Shown: in pieces, positions 31,592-40,845 of the stretch | Numbering within the stretch: the first letter of the stretch is position 1 | How the letters are laid out: each line of letters opens with the position of its first letter | DNA from: Clostridia bacterium | Lineage (GTDB): Bacteria > Bacillota > Clostridia > Christensenellales > UBA1242 | Length of the DNA: 64,000 bases | Assembly (NCBI GenBank): GCA_017507215.1 | Contig: JAFWBI010000005.1 | Span: 1 to 64,000 of the forward strand | Reading direction: 5' to 3' | Program-made: the position numbers and the translations under genes | Notes under the pieces: generated by a model | Told to the model about the DNA's origin: nothing | Database searches by the model: none | The model's input: only the letters and a program-made list of their open reading frames with translations

Positions 31592-33118
31592 ATGTTTGCA
31601 AAAGTAAATAGTTTTGGGCTTTTGGGGCTTGATGGGTTGAATATTGATGTTGAAGTTGACACAAATATTGGGCTTCCATCTTATGATATTGTTGGGCTTC
31701 CAGATGCTGCAGTTAAAGAATCTAAAGAAAGAGTGCGTTCGGCAATTAAAAATTCTGGTTTTAAATTTCCAACGAATAGAATAACTGTGAATCTTGCACC
31801 TGCAAATGTGAAAAAGGCAGGGGCGAATTTTGATTTGCCAATCGCAGTTGCGATTTTGGTTTCATCAAATCAAATTCAGGGTTCAAAATATCAAGATTTT
31901 GTAATCATTGGTGAGCTTAGCCTTAATGGAAAAATAAAACCAGTTAATGGAATTTTGCCACTTTTGATTTCAGCAAAATCAAAAGGATTTAACAATTTTA
32001 TCATTCCAAAAGCAAATGCGGCTGAATCTAGTTTTATTGAAGGAATCAACGTTTATGCACTAGACTCTTTAGTTGATGTTGTTTCATTTTTAACGGGTGT
32101 GTGTGGATTTGAAAAACAAGAACAAAGTGTTTGGAATAATGAAAGTTATGAAGATATAACTGAAGACTTTGCAAGGGTGAAAGGTCAAAAAATTGCAAAG
32201 CGAGTTATGGAAATTGCTGTTGCTGGTGGACATAATATTTTGATGATTGGACCACCAGGTTCAGGAAAAACAATGATAGCAAGATGTGTTCCATCAATTA
32301 TGCCAAAACTCACTTTTGAAGAAGCACTCGAAGTGACAAAGGTGCACTCTATTGCAGGGGAACTTGACCAAGCAAGTGGAATAATTAAATCAAGACCATT
32401 TAGAACTCCACACCACACAGCATCAACTGTTTCGCTTGTTGGTGGTGGAAGAGATGCAAAACCTGGTGAAGTGAGTCTTGCAAGCAATGGTGTGTTGTTT
32501 TTAGATGAACTTCCAGAATATTCAAGAACAACACTTGAAACGCTCAGGCAACCACTTGAAGATGGTGTGATAACTGTTTCAAGGGCGAGTGGTTCATTTG
32601 AATATCCGGCAAACTTTATGCTTGTTGCTAGTATGAATCCATGCCCATGTGGAAACTATGGAAGCAAAACGTCAACTTGCACATGTTCGGCAGCTCAAAT
32701 TCAAAGTTACTTAAAAAGACTTTCTGGTCCACTTCTTGATAGAATTGACTTGAAAATTGATGTTGATAGAGTTGACTTTTTAGACCTTTCAAGTAAGTCT
32801 TTGGAAGAATCAAGTGTTGAAATTAGAAAAAGAGTTGAGCAAGCTAGAGATATTCAAACAAAAAGATTTGAAGGAACTTCTATTCACACAAACGCAAAAA
32901 TGAATTCAAAAATGGTTAATGAATTTTGTAAATTAAATGAGCCATGTGAAGTACTTGTGAAGCTTGCTTTTGAAAAATATAAGATGTCTGCAAGGGGATA
33001 CACAAGAATATTGAAAGTGGCAAGAACGATAGCTGATTTAGATGGCTCTGAGAAAATTAAAGAAAACCATATTGCTGAAGCTCTTGCATATCGAAATGTT
33101 GATAAATTTGGATTGTAA
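31592..33118 (+). CDS. comM: Mg-chelatase-type AAA ATPase, ComM/YifB family
   Basis: A hexameric AAA+ ATPase; ComM in Vibrio and Haemophilus promotes branch migration during natural transformation. It has 508 residues from the ATG at 31592 (ribosome site TGAGG). An N-terminal Lon-protease-like S5 fold (about 1-170: 'GLDGLNIDVEVDTNIGLPSYDIVGLPDAA' in outline) is followed by the AAA core with Walker A 'GPPGSGKTM' near 220, Walker B 'VLFLDELPEY' and the cysteine cluster 'NPCPCGNYGSKTSTCTC' near 349-365. Pairing with dprA suggests a DNA-uptake or recombination role. Confidence 0.94.
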   Translation: MFAKVNSFGLLGLDGLNIDVEVDTNIGLPSYDIVGLPDAAVKESKERVRSAIKNSGFKFPTNRITVNLAPANVKKAGANFDLPIAVAILVSSNQIQGSKYQDFVIIGELSLNGKIKPVNGILPLLISAKSKGFNNFIIPKANAAESSFIEGINVYALDSLVDVVSFLTGVCGFEKQEQSVWNNESYEDITEDFARVKGQKIAKRVMEIAVAGGHNILMIGPPGSGKTMIARCVPSIMPKLTFEEALEVTKVHSIAGELDQASGIIKSRPFRTPHHTASTVSLVGGGRDAKPGEVSLASNGVLFLDELPEYSRTTLETLRQPLEDGVITVSRASGSFEYPANFMLVASMNPCPCGNYGSKTSTCTCSAAQIQSYLKRLSGPLLDRIDLKIDVDRVDFLDLSSKSLEESSVEIRKRVEQARDIQTKRFEGTSIHTNAKMNSKMVNEFCKLNEPCEVLVKLAFEKYKMSARGYTRILKVARTIADLDGSEKIKENHIAEALAYRNVDKFGL

Positions 33119-33135
33119 AAAGGAATATAATTTTT

Positions 33136-34221
33136 ATGTTTAATGATGAAGAATTGGCACTTATTTGGTTTGATTACAACGATGTGAGTTTTTCAAAAAC
33201 TGAAAAGATTTTAGATGAATTTGACAAAATTGATGCTATTTTTGATAAAAATAAAGTAAAAAGTGCGATTTTTAAAGAAAATGACTTAAATGAAATAAAA
33301 GAAAAATTGTTAAAAGTTGACAAAGATGAGTTTTTAAAATTTGTTGCAGATGAGTTTTATAAATATAACATTTTTGCTGTAACTTTTGTGTCAAAAAATT
33401 ATCCTGAAAAATTGAAGAACATTGATGACTCTCCACTTGTTTTATACACTCGTGGAGATGCCGGTTTGCTTGGCAAAAAATCAATTTCAATTGTGGGCAC
33501 AAGAAAGCCAACAACCTATGGAAAAATTGTTGTTGAAAAGTTCACAAAAGAACTTTCATCGGCTGGGCTTGTGACTGTGTCGGGTCTTGCTTATGGCATT
33601 GACACTTGCGTTGCAAATGCAACCATTGACGCGGGTGGAAAAACAATTGCAGTTCTTGCTGGTGGTCTTGATTCAATTTATCCTGCGTCAAATGCTGGGC
33701 TTGCAAACAAGATTGTTGAAACAGGTGGTCTTTTGATTTCTGAATATAGACCAGGAGTTAAGCCACAACAATATTCATTTATAAATAGAAACAGAATTGT
33801 GTCTGCATTAGGACTTGGACTTTTGATTGTTGAAGCAGGAAAAACTAGTGGAACAATGGCAACAGCAAGACACGCCTTAGAGCAAGGCAGAGAGCTTTTT
33901 GTTGTGCCTGGAAACATTAATTCGATTCAAAGTGAAGGAACAAATAATTTGATTGATGAAATGCCAGACACTTTCACCATTTCACCAGAGCGTATATTAT
34001 ATAGACTTAAGATAAAGAAGAAAAAAGAAGAAACAAAGTCAGTTCAAGTTGGAATTTCTGATAATCAAATTTTGGAAATTTTATCTCAAGGCGAACTCAC
34101 ATTTGATGAACTTGCTGAAAAAACAAATATGAAACCTTCTGAACTTTCGGCTGAACTTATTAAAATGGAAATGTTTGGGCTTGTTATGAAGGGGTCAGGA
34201 AACACTTATTACAAAATTTAA
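33136..34221 (+). CDS. dprA: DNA-processing protein DprA
   Basis: A cytosolic protein that loads RecA onto incoming single-stranded DNA. The 361 residues are normal. An N-terminal helical region (about 1-100) precedes the Rossmann core with 'ISIVGTRKPTTYGK' (about 117-130), 'VSGLAYGIDTCVA', 'LAGGLDSIYPASN', 'ISEYRPGVKPQQYSFINRNR' and 'TSGTMATARHALEQGRELFVVPG'. A C-terminal winged helix (about 300-361) is present. It is widespread in non-competent bacteria too. It follows comM by 17 bases; topA and trmFO lie just beyond, as in Bacillus. Confidence 0.96.
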   Translation: MFNDEELALIWFDYNDVSFSKTEKILDEFDKIDAIFDKNKVKSAIFKENDLNEIKEKLLKVDKDEFLKFVADEFYKYNIFAVTFVSKNYPEKLKNIDDSPLVLYTRGDAGLLGKKSISIVGTRKPTTYGKIVVEKFTKELSSAGLVTVSGLAYGIDTCVANATIDAGGKTIAVLAGGLDSIYPASNAGLANKIVETGGLLISEYRPGVKPQQYSFINRNRIVSALGLGLLIVEAGKTSGTMATARHALEQGRELFVVPGNINSIQSEGTNNLIDEMPDTFTISPERILYRLKIKKKKEETKSVQVGISDNQILEILSQGELTFDELAEKTNMKPSELSAELIKMEMFGLVMKGSGNTYYKI

Positions 34222-34227
34222 CATTAT

Positions 34228-34247
34228 AATTTGTTATAATACAAATT
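34228..34247. repeat. Perfect dyad after dprA
   Basis: AATTTGT (34228-34234) and ACAAATT (34241-34247) flank TATAAT. No T run follows, so it is not a clear terminator; it could be an operator or simply chance in AT-rich sequence. Confidence 0.3.
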
Positions 34248-34293
34248 AAGATTATCGCCAGAGCAAAAACAAAAAAAATTCGTGATTTTGAGT

Positions 34294-34321
34294 TTGACAA
34301 CTTGAATTTGTTTGTGATAAT
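34294..34321 (+). promoter_or_regulatory. Promoter of the GNAT gene at 34351
   Basis: TTGACA (34294-34299), a 16-base spacer and GATAAT (34316-34321). Confidence 0.6.
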
Positions 34322-34350
34322 CTTTGTTGGAAACACTTGGGGGAAAAGCT

Positions 34351-34893
34351 ATGCAAGAGAGAACAAAACTTTTTGAAACGGAAAGACTTATACTTCGAAA
34401 GTTTGAAAAAACAGATGCTGAAAATGTTTTTTATAACTACGCATCAAAGGATAATGTCACAGAGTTTTTGTCTTGGAAGTCGCATAAGTCGCTTGAAGAC
34501 ACAAAAGGTTATCTTGATGGTTTTGTTCTTCCTGCATATGAAAGTGAAGATACTTACAGGTGGGCAATCGTTTTGAAAAGCACAAACGAAGTTGTTGGTT
34601 GCATTGACGTTGTGAGACTTAACAGAAACTTCAAAAAGGTTGAGCTTGGCTGGGTGCTTGATGACAAGCATTGGGGCAAGGGCATTATGCCTGAAGCTGC
34701 AAAAGTTATTCGTGACTATTTAGTCAAAGAAGGTTTTGTTCGAATTGAAGCACACCACAACGTGGCAAACCCAAAAAGTGGCAGGGTTATGGAAAAGATT
34801 GGAATGCAGTATGAAGGCACACTCAGAAAGTCTGCCATGAACAATGACGGTGAACTTGTTGATATGAAGATGTATGCCTACATCGCAGAGTAA
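34351..34893 (+). CDS. GNAT acetyltransferase, RimJ/RimL-like
   Basis: A 180-residue acetyl-CoA-dependent acetyltransferase started at the ATG at 34351 (ribosome site GGGGGAAAA). It has the RimJ-type start 'LFETERLILRKFEKTDAENVF', the central strand 'VGCIDVVRLNRNFKKVELGWV' (in outline), the acetyl-CoA loop 'DKHWGKGIMPEAAKVI' (canonical G-x-G-x-A/M) and the late 'HNVANPKSGRVMEKIGMQYEG' motif. Substrates of this subgroup include ribosomal-protein N-termini and small amines; the one here cannot be told. It is inserted between dprA and topA with its own promoter. Confidence 0.88.
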   Translation: MQERTKLFETERLILRKFEKTDAENVFYNYASKDNVTEFLSWKSHKSLEDTKGYLDGFVLPAYESEDTYRWAIVLKSTNEVVGCIDVVRLNRNFKKVELGWVLDDKHWGKGIMPEAAKVIRDYLVKEGFVRIEAHHNVANPKSGRVMEKIGMQYEGTLRKSAMNNDGELVDMKMYAYIAE

Positions 34894-34946
34894 GTTAAAA
34901 ATTTGCTGTATATAATATAGATATAGAGAGAATTGAAGGAGATTTT

Positions 34947-37139
34947 ATGAAACTCGTTTTAATAGAAGGTCCTGGTAAGAAAGACAGTGTTCAACACTAC
35001 CTAGGCGACGAATATAAAGTTATGCCAACATTTGGTCATTGTAGAGACCTTCCACAAAAGGGTCTTGGAGTTGATGTTGAAAATAACTTTAAGCCAGAAT
35101 ATGTTGTTGTTCCAGACCACAAAAAGTATGTTGACAACATTAAAAGAGAAATGAAGAATGCAGAAGCTGTTTATTTTGCATCCGACCCTGACCGGGAAGG
35201 TGAAGCGATTGCTTGGCATATGTGTCATCTTTTAGACATAGCACCAGAAAAGGCAAACCGAATCACATATAACGAAATCAGTGAAGAAGCAGTTAACTAT
35301 GCGATTCAAAACCCAAGACCAATCGACAACAAGCTTGTTGATGCACAGCAAGCACGTCGTGTTCTTGACAGACTTGTGGGTTATAAAATTTCTCCAATTC
35401 TTTGCAAAAAGATTCAAAGCAACTTGTCAGCAGGTCGTGTGCAATCAGTAACACTCAGACTTGTTGTTGACAGAGAAAGAGAAATTGAAAACTTTAAGCC
35501 AGAAGAATATTGGACACTTCAAGTTATTCTTTCAAAAACAGATGGCTCGACAGAAACATTTAAGGCAACTCTTAATCTTGGAAAAGACAAAACTGTTAAA
35601 TCGAAAGAAGAAATGGACAAGATTTGTTCCGAAATTTTGGGACAAGAGTTCATTGCAACAAATGTGAAAAAGTCGGTTACAAAATCTTCACCAAGTGCGC
35701 CTTTTACAACTTCAACAATGCAACAAGATGCACTTAACAAACTTGGCATGAGCTTGAAGACCACCAGCAAGGTTGCTCAAACACTTTATGAAGGTGTTGA
35801 GATTGCAGGTCAAAATAAAAAGCAACCACTTGTCACATACATCAGAACCGACTCAACTCGTGTTGCTCCTGAAGCTCAAGCAAAAGCAAAAGCGTTTATA
35901 AAAGACAACTATGGCGACAAATATGTTATTGAAAAGCCAAGAAACTTCAAAAATAAAAAAGATGCACAAGATGCGCACGAAGCAATTCGTCCGATTTCGC
36001 TTAAATGGAAGCCAGCCGATTTGAAAGACAAGATTTCAAAAGATGAGTATAGACTTTATAAACTCATTTACGACAGGTTCCTTGCAAGCCAAATGGCTGA
36101 TGCAACATATAACTCACTTTCAGTTGATATTGAGTGTAATGGTTATAAATTCAAAACTACTGGAAGAAGTTTAATTTTTGATGGTTACACAGCAATTTAC
36201 AATAACCAAAGTCAAGATGAAGAATCAGAAGAAACATCTTCAAGACTTCCAAATATTGAAAAAGGTGACAAGTTTGTTTCAAAAGAAACCAAACCTGAAC
36301 AAAAATGGACAAAGCCACCTGCAAGATACACCGAAGCTAGTTTAGTTAAGGCGATGGAAGAAAAAGGCATTGGACGTCCATCAACATACACTCAGTCAGT
36401 TTCAACACTCTTTACAAGAAAGTATGTTGACAGAGAAGGCAAATCAATCATTCCAACAGAACTTGGAAAAGTTGTTGTTGATATGCTCATCAAGTTCTTC
36501 CCAGACATTATGAACATTAAATTCACTGCCGAAATGGAAGAAACCCTTGATGATATTGAATATGAAGGAAAAGAATGGACAACTGTTATTTCAGAGTTTT
36601 ATAACGGTGGATTTGAAACAGCTGTTAAACAAGCAATGACCGACGGCACAAAAGCAAAGGTTCCTGATGAAGTTTCAGATGTAGACTGCGACAAGTGTGG
36701 CGCAAAAATGGTTATTAGAACGGGAAGATTTGGAAGGTTTTTGGCTTGTCCAAACTATCCAACTTGCAAAAACACAAAACCACTTGAAGAAGAAAGAAAA
36801 GTGGTGGCTGTTTGTCCAACTTGTGGAAAGAATGTTATTGCAAAGAAATCTAAAAAAGGCAAAGTGTTTTATGGCTGCGAAGCTTGGCCAGAGTGCAGCT
36901 TTGTGTCTTGGGATATTCCTGCAAATGAGAAATGTCCAAACTGTGAAGATGATATGATTGTGAAGTTATATAAAAACTTAAAGGTCATCTCTTGCAAAAA
37001 ATGTAATTATAACAGACGTGAAAAAATTGAAAATGGTTCAGTTGCAGAAACTGAAGATGCTCCAGTGTTTGAAGATAACACAAGCGCTCCAGAAAATGCG
37101 ATTGATATTTTGAATAGGCTTGATGGTGCAAATGAATAA
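34947..37139 (+). CDS. topA: DNA topoisomerase I
   Basis: A type IA topoisomerase that relaxes negative supercoils. The 730 residues match the family. The TOPRIM domain begins 'MKLVLIEGPGKKDSVQHYL' (many relatives have V-E-S-P-A-K) and carries 'YFASDPDREGEAIAWH' (D-x-D-x-E). The catalytic Tyr is in 'YIRTDSTRVAPEA' near residue 297. Three C-terminal zinc-ribbon repeats follow from about 580: 'CDKCGAKM...CPNYPTC', 'CPTCGKN...CEAWPEC' and 'CPNCEDD...CKKC'. The ribosome site is AAGGAG. Its end overlaps trmFO by 8 bases. Confidence 0.97.
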   Translation: MKLVLIEGPGKKDSVQHYLGDEYKVMPTFGHCRDLPQKGLGVDVENNFKPEYVVVPDHKKYVDNIKREMKNAEAVYFASDPDREGEAIAWHMCHLLDIAPEKANRITYNEISEEAVNYAIQNPRPIDNKLVDAQQARRVLDRLVGYKISPILCKKIQSNLSAGRVQSVTLRLVVDREREIENFKPEEYWTLQVILSKTDGSTETFKATLNLGKDKTVKSKEEMDKICSEILGQEFIATNVKKSVTKSSPSAPFTTSTMQQDALNKLGMSLKTTSKVAQTLYEGVEIAGQNKKQPLVTYIRTDSTRVAPEAQAKAKAFIKDNYGDKYVIEKPRNFKNKKDAQDAHEAIRPISLKWKPADLKDKISKDEYRLYKLIYDRFLASQMADATYNSLSVDIECNGYKFKTTGRSLIFDGYTAIYNNQSQDEESEETSSRLPNIEKGDKFVSKETKPEQKWTKPPARYTEASLVKAMEEKGIGRPSTYTQSVSTLFTRKYVDREGKSIIPTELGKVVVDMLIKFFPDIMNIKFTAEMEETLDDIEYEGKEWTTVISEFYNGGFETAVKQAMTDGTKAKVPDEVSDVDCDKCGAKMVIRTGRFGRFLACPNYPTCKNTKPLEEERKVVAVCPTCGKNVIAKKSKKGKVFYGCEAWPECSFVSWDIPANEKCPNCEDDMIVKLYKNLKVISCKKCNYNRREKIENGSVAETEDAPVFEDNTSAPENAIDILNRLDGANE

Positions 37140-38451
37140 AAGAGTTAATGTTATAGGATTAGGCCTGGCTGGGGTTGAAGCAACCTATCAGCTTGCTAAG
37201 CGTGGAATTTTGGTTGATGCTTACGAAATGAAGCCAACCAAATTTTCTCCTGCGCACGAAAGTGAGAATTTTGCAGAGATTGTTTGTTCAAACTCGTTTA
37301 AGAGTGCCGACCCGGGAACGACGTCAGGTTGTCTTAAAGCTGAAATGAAAGAACTGGATTCAATTATTTTAAAGTGTGCAGAACAGGTTCGAGTTCCTGC
37401 AGGTTCAGCACTTGCTGTTGACAGAGACAAGTTTAGTGAACTTGTCACAAAAACGATAAATGAAATGGACGGGGTGACGGTTCACAGAGAAGAAGTGACA
37501 AAACTCGACCTTTCAGTTCCAACAATAATTGCAACAGGTCCACTTACAAGTGATGCACTCTCATTGGAGATTGCAAAGCTTATTGGCAGTGACAACTTGC
37601 ATTTTTACGACGCATCTGCACCAATCATTGATGCAGACACACTTGATAGAAGCAAAACCTTCACAGCTGGAAGGTATGGCAAAGGTGATAGTGACTATAT
37701 CAACTGCTATATGGATAAAGATGAGTATTACGCATTTATTCGTGAGCTTGTTTCAGCAGAAAGGGTTGAACTTCATTCGTTTGAAAAGAAAGAAATTTTT
37801 GAAGGGTGTATGCCTGTTGAAGTTATGGCTTCACGTGGAGAAGACACCTTAAGATATGGACCACTTCGCCCAGTAGGTTTAAGGCTTGATGACGGAACAA
37901 GACCATTTGCTGTTGTTCAGCTTAGAAAAGAAAGCAACAGCAATAATCTTTATAACATTGTGGGATTCCAAACAAACCTTAAGTTTGGAGAGCAAAAAAG
38001 AGTTTTCTCAATGATTCCAGCACTTAAAGATGCTGAGTTTGTGAAATATGGCGTTATGCACAGAAACAGTTATATCTGTGCTCCAAAGCACTTGAACTTT
38101 GATTATAGCGTTAAGGGAGTGGATAATCTTTATATCGCAGGTCAGCTTTCAGGTGTTGAAGGTTACATGGAAAGCACAGCTAGTGGACTTATTGCAGGAA
38201 TGTTTCTTGCTCGAAAAATTCTTGGCGAAAGTATTGCGTTTCTTCCAAAATCAACTATAATGGGAGCTATAACCAGTTATATCACTTCGGCAGATGCTGA
38301 AAACTTTCAGCCAATGAATGCAAATTTTGGAATACTTCCAGAGCTTCCTGAAAAAATTAAAGATAAGGCGCTCAAAAAACAAGCGTATTCAGAACGTGCT
38401 GTTCGTGATATGAAAGAGTTTAAGGAGAAACTTGAAAATGATAGAATTTAG
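37132..38451 (+). CDS. trmFO: tRNA (uracil-54 C5)-methyltransferase, folate-dependent
   Basis: An FAD- and methylenetetrahydrofolate-dependent enzyme that makes ribothymidine at position 54 of tRNAs. It has 439 residues from the ATG at 37132; in-frame alternatives at 37120 (TTG) and 37123 (ATG) cannot be excluded. The FAD-binding start is '[21 protein letters not shown]', followed by '[14 protein letters not shown]', the cysteine-containing '[10 protein letters not shown]' and '[19 protein letters not shown]', all TrmFO signatures. It overlaps topA by 8 bases. The xerC gene that usually follows is absent and hslV comes next. Confidence 0.96.
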   Translation: MNKRVNVIGLGLAGVEATYQLAKRGILVDAYEMKPTKFSPAHESENFAEIVCSNSFKSADPGTTSGCLKAEMKELDSIILKCAEQVRVPAGSALAVDRDKFSELVTKTINEMDGVTVHREEVTKLDLSVPTIIATGPLTSDALSLEIAKLIGSDNLHFYDASAPIIDADTLDRSKTFTAGRYGKGDSDYINCYMDKDEYYAFIRELVSAERVELHSFEKKEIFEGCMPVEVMASRGEDTLRYGPLRPVGLRLDDGTRPFAVVQLRKESNSNNLYNIVGFQTNLKFGEQKRVFSMIPALKDAEFVKYGVMHRNSYICAPKHLNFDYSVKGVDNLYIAGQLSGVEGYMESTASGLIAGMFLARKILGESIAFLPKSTIMGAITSYITSADAENFQPMNANFGILPELPEKIKDKALKKQAYSERAVRDMKEFKEKLENDRI

Positions 38452-38974
38452 GGGAACAACCATAATCGGCGTTAAAAAAGATGGAAAGATTGTTCTTGCT
38501 GGTGACGGACAAGTGACTGCAGGTGAACACACAATTTTTAAAGGCAACGCCAGAAAGGTTAGAAGAATTTTTAATGACAAGGTGGTTATTGGTTTTGCAG
38601 GTTCAACTGCAGATGCTTTTAACTTATGTGAACACTTTGAAAAGATGCTTGAAAAATATTCAGGCAACTTAGAACGAGCTGCTGTTGAACTTGCTCTACT
38701 TTGGAGAAGTGACAAGGCAATTCGTCAACTTGATGCAATGATGATTGCTGCTGACAAAAATCAGTTTTTAATCATTTCAGGAAACGGTGACGTGTTTGAG
38801 CCAGAAGGTGGCGTGTGTGCCATTGGTTCTGGCGGCAACTATGCGCTTTCAGCAGGCAAGGCACTTTATGACAACACAAAACTTTCAGCTCGTGAAATTG
38901 CTGAAAAGTCTATGAAGATTGCTGGTGAAATTTGCGTTTACACAAACGACCACATCACAGTTGAGGAGGTGTAA
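38438..38974 (+). CDS. hslV: ATP-dependent protease peptidase subunit HslV
   Basis: The proteasome-like peptidase of the HslUV (ClpQY) protease. It has 178 residues from the ATG at 38438 (AAGGAG, 10 bases upstream; a TTG at 38432 is also possible). After removal of a short propeptide 'MIEFRG' the N-terminal catalytic Thr is exposed in '[20 protein letters not shown]'. Lys in '[11 protein letters not shown]' and '[21 protein letters not shown]' are conserved. It overlaps trmFO by 14 bases and is coupled to hslU. Confidence 0.95.
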   Translation: MIEFRGTTIIGVKKDGKIVLAGDGQVTAGEHTIFKGNARKVRRIFNDKVVIGFAGSTADAFNLCEHFEKMLEKYSGNLERAAVELALLWRSDKAIRQLDAMMIAADKNQFLIISGNGDVFEPEGGVCAIGSGGNYALSAGKALYDNTKLSAREIAEKSMKIAGEICVYTNDHITVEEV

Positions 38975-38975
38975 T

Positions 38976-40298
38976 ATGAAAATGGAATTATCACCAAAAC
39001 AAATTGTGACTGAACTTGACAAATATATCATTGGTCAAGATGATGCAAAAAAGGCAGTTGCAATCGCACTTAGAAACAGATATAGAAGAAGTAAACTTCC
39101 TGCAGAAATGCGTGAAGAAATTACACCAAAAAATATTATTATGCAAGGTCCAACTGGTGTTGGTAAAACCGAAATTGCAAGAAGACTTGCAAAGCTTGTG
39201 AAAGCTCCATTTGTTAAAGTTGAAGCAACAAAGTTTACCGAAGTTGGTTATGTTGGACGTGATGTTGAGTCAATCATCAGAGATTTGGCTGAAGCGTCAA
39301 TCAGACTTGTTAAAAAAGAAAGATTTGACGAAGTTCGTGAAAAGGCAGAAAAGGCAACTTATGAAAGACTTGTTCTTGCACTTTTCCAAAACTATAAAAC
39401 AAAACACCCAGATATGGCTGATGATACAATCAAAGACCATATCGTTGAAGACATCAAATCACACAAGCTTGACAATGAAATTATTGAAGTTGAAGTGCTT
39501 GAAGAAAACAACTCAATGCAAATGCTTGGTGGAATGGGAATGGAACTCAACATTTCTGAAATGCTTGGTGGAATTCTTCCAAAAAAGAAAAGAAAGAAAC
39601 GCCTTGCAGTGGTTGATGCTCAGCACATTTTCTTGAATGAAGAAAGCGAGAAGCTTATTGATATGGACAACGTTTCAGCAGAAGCAATCAGACGTGCTGA
39701 ACAAGACGGAATTGTTTTCATTGATGAAATTGACAAAATCACAGGAAAGAATGGTTCTGGCTCACATGGTCCAGATGTTTCAAGAGAAGGTGTTCAAAGA
39801 GACCTTCTTCCAATCGTTGAAGGTTCAACCGTTTCAACAAAATATGGTCCAATCAGAACAGACTTCATTTTGTTTATTGCAGCAGGTGCGTTTCACTTGT
39901 CAAAAATTGAAGACTTGATTCCTGAGCTTCAAGGACGTTTCCCAACAACCGTTGCACTTTCAAACATCACATATGAAGATTTTGTGAAGATTTTGTCTGA
40001 CACTGAAAATTCACTCATTCTTCAATACACAAGTCTTCTTGGTGTTGACAACATCAAGCTTGACTTCACAAAAGACGGCATTGAAGAAATTGCAAGAATT
40101 GCAGTTCTTGCAAACGAAACAAATGAAAATATTGGTGCAAGAAGACTTCATTCAATCATGGAAAGTTTGCTTGAAGATGTTTCATTCAATGCAACAGGTG
40201 ACCACCCAGTGATTGTTATCACCATTGACAAAAAATATGTTGATGAACATTTGTCTAACATCTGCAAAAAGTTTGACCTTAGCAAATATATTTTGTAA
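38976..40298 (+). CDS. hslU: ATP-dependent protease ATPase subunit HslU
   Basis: The AAA+ unfoldase that feeds HslV. It has 440 residues from the ATG at 38976, right after the strong site GAGGAGGTG. '[20 protein letters not shown]', Walker A 'GPTGVGKTE' (about 57-65), the pore-loop motif 'GYVGRD', the I domain (about 110-240), Walker B 'IVFIDEIDK' and the C-terminal 'LSKYIL' that docks into HslV are all present. codY, the usual next gene in Firmicutes, is missing. Confidence 0.96.
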   Translation: MKMELSPKQIVTELDKYIIGQDDAKKAVAIALRNRYRRSKLPAEMREEITPKNIIMQGPTGVGKTEIARRLAKLVKAPFVKVEATKFTEVGYVGRDVESIIRDLAEASIRLVKKERFDEVREKAEKATYERLVLALFQNYKTKHPDMADDTIKDHIVEDIKSHKLDNEIIEVEVLEENNSMQMLGGMGMELNISEMLGGILPKKKRKKRLAVVDAQHIFLNEESEKLIDMDNVSAEAIRRAEQDGIVFIDEIDKITGKNGSGSHGPDVSREGVQRDLLPIVEGSTVSTKYGPIRTDFILFIAAGAFHLSKIEDLIPELQGRFPTTVALSNITYEDFVKILSDTENSLILQYTSLLGVDNIKLDFTKDGIEEIARIAVLANETNENIGARRLHSIMESLLEDVSFNATGDHPVIVITIDKKYVDEHLSNICKKFDLSKYIL

Positions 40299-40332
40299 AA
40301 TATCATCATAATAAATTTAAAGGAGAACTATT

Positions 40333-40671
40333 ATGCTTAATGCTGGAATTATGACTAACGAAGAATTTGAAGAAATTGTTAGCTCTAAAGATGTATGTGT
40401 TATAGACTTTTCTGCTTCTTGGTGTGGACCTTGCAGAATGATGGCTCCGATTATGGAAGATATTGCAGATAAATATAAGGGCAAATATTATTTCTATCAA
40501 ATTGACATTGATAGTGCTGAAGAAATCGCAATGAAATATAATATCACTGCTGTTCCAACAATTGTTGTGACATCAAAGGGAAAAGAAATTGGCAGAACTT
40601 CTGGCTATCAAGAATTCGACGAATTTGAAAGATTTTTAAACAACACAATTCATAAGGCTGACGAAAAATAG
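40333..40671 (+). CDS. trxA: Thioredoxin
   Basis: A 112-residue disulfide reductase of the cytosol. The active site is the canonical 'SASWCGPCRMMAP' near residues 27-39, with the cis-proline at 'ITAVPTIVVTSKGKEIG'. The N-terminus 'LNAGIMTNEEFEEIV' is a normal thioredoxin start, so the length is standard. The ribosome site is AAAGGAG. It follows hslU by 34 bases and its stop codon lies in the terminator stem. No thioredoxin reductase is adjacent. Confidence 0.94.
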   Translation: MLNAGIMTNEEFEEIVSSKDVCVIDFSASWCGPCRMMAPIMEDIADKYKGKYYFYQIDIDSAEEIAMKYNITAVPTIVVTSKGKEIGRTSGYQEFDEFERFLNNTIHKADEK

Positions 40672-40683
40672 TCAGTCTTTTTT
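40654..40683 (+). terminator. Rho-independent terminator of trxA
   Basis: A 9-bp stem AAGGCTGAC/GTCAGTCTT (one G-T pair) with an 8-base loop and T residues; the trxA stop codon borders the second arm. Confidence 0.82.
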
Positions 40684-40789
40684 ATTGTTTAAATTTCACA
40701 AAAATCGCAGCATTTTTGTAAAAATGTGGGTTTTTGACAGGTAAAAGGGTGGTTATTTTGAAAAATTTGCGAAAATTTTAAAATTACTA

Positions 40790-40819
40790 TTGATTTTTAG
40801 GTTATAATAATAGTATTAT
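40790..40819 (+). promoter_or_regulatory. Promoter of the NifS/IscU-like pair
   Basis: TTGATT (40790-40795), an 18-base spacer and TATTAT (40814-40819). Several overlapping TATAAT-like boxes in this AT-rich gap make the exact start uncertain. No IscR-type gene or obvious operator is present. Confidence 0.55.
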
Positions 40820-40845
40820 TATATTATCAAACTAGGGAGAAAAAT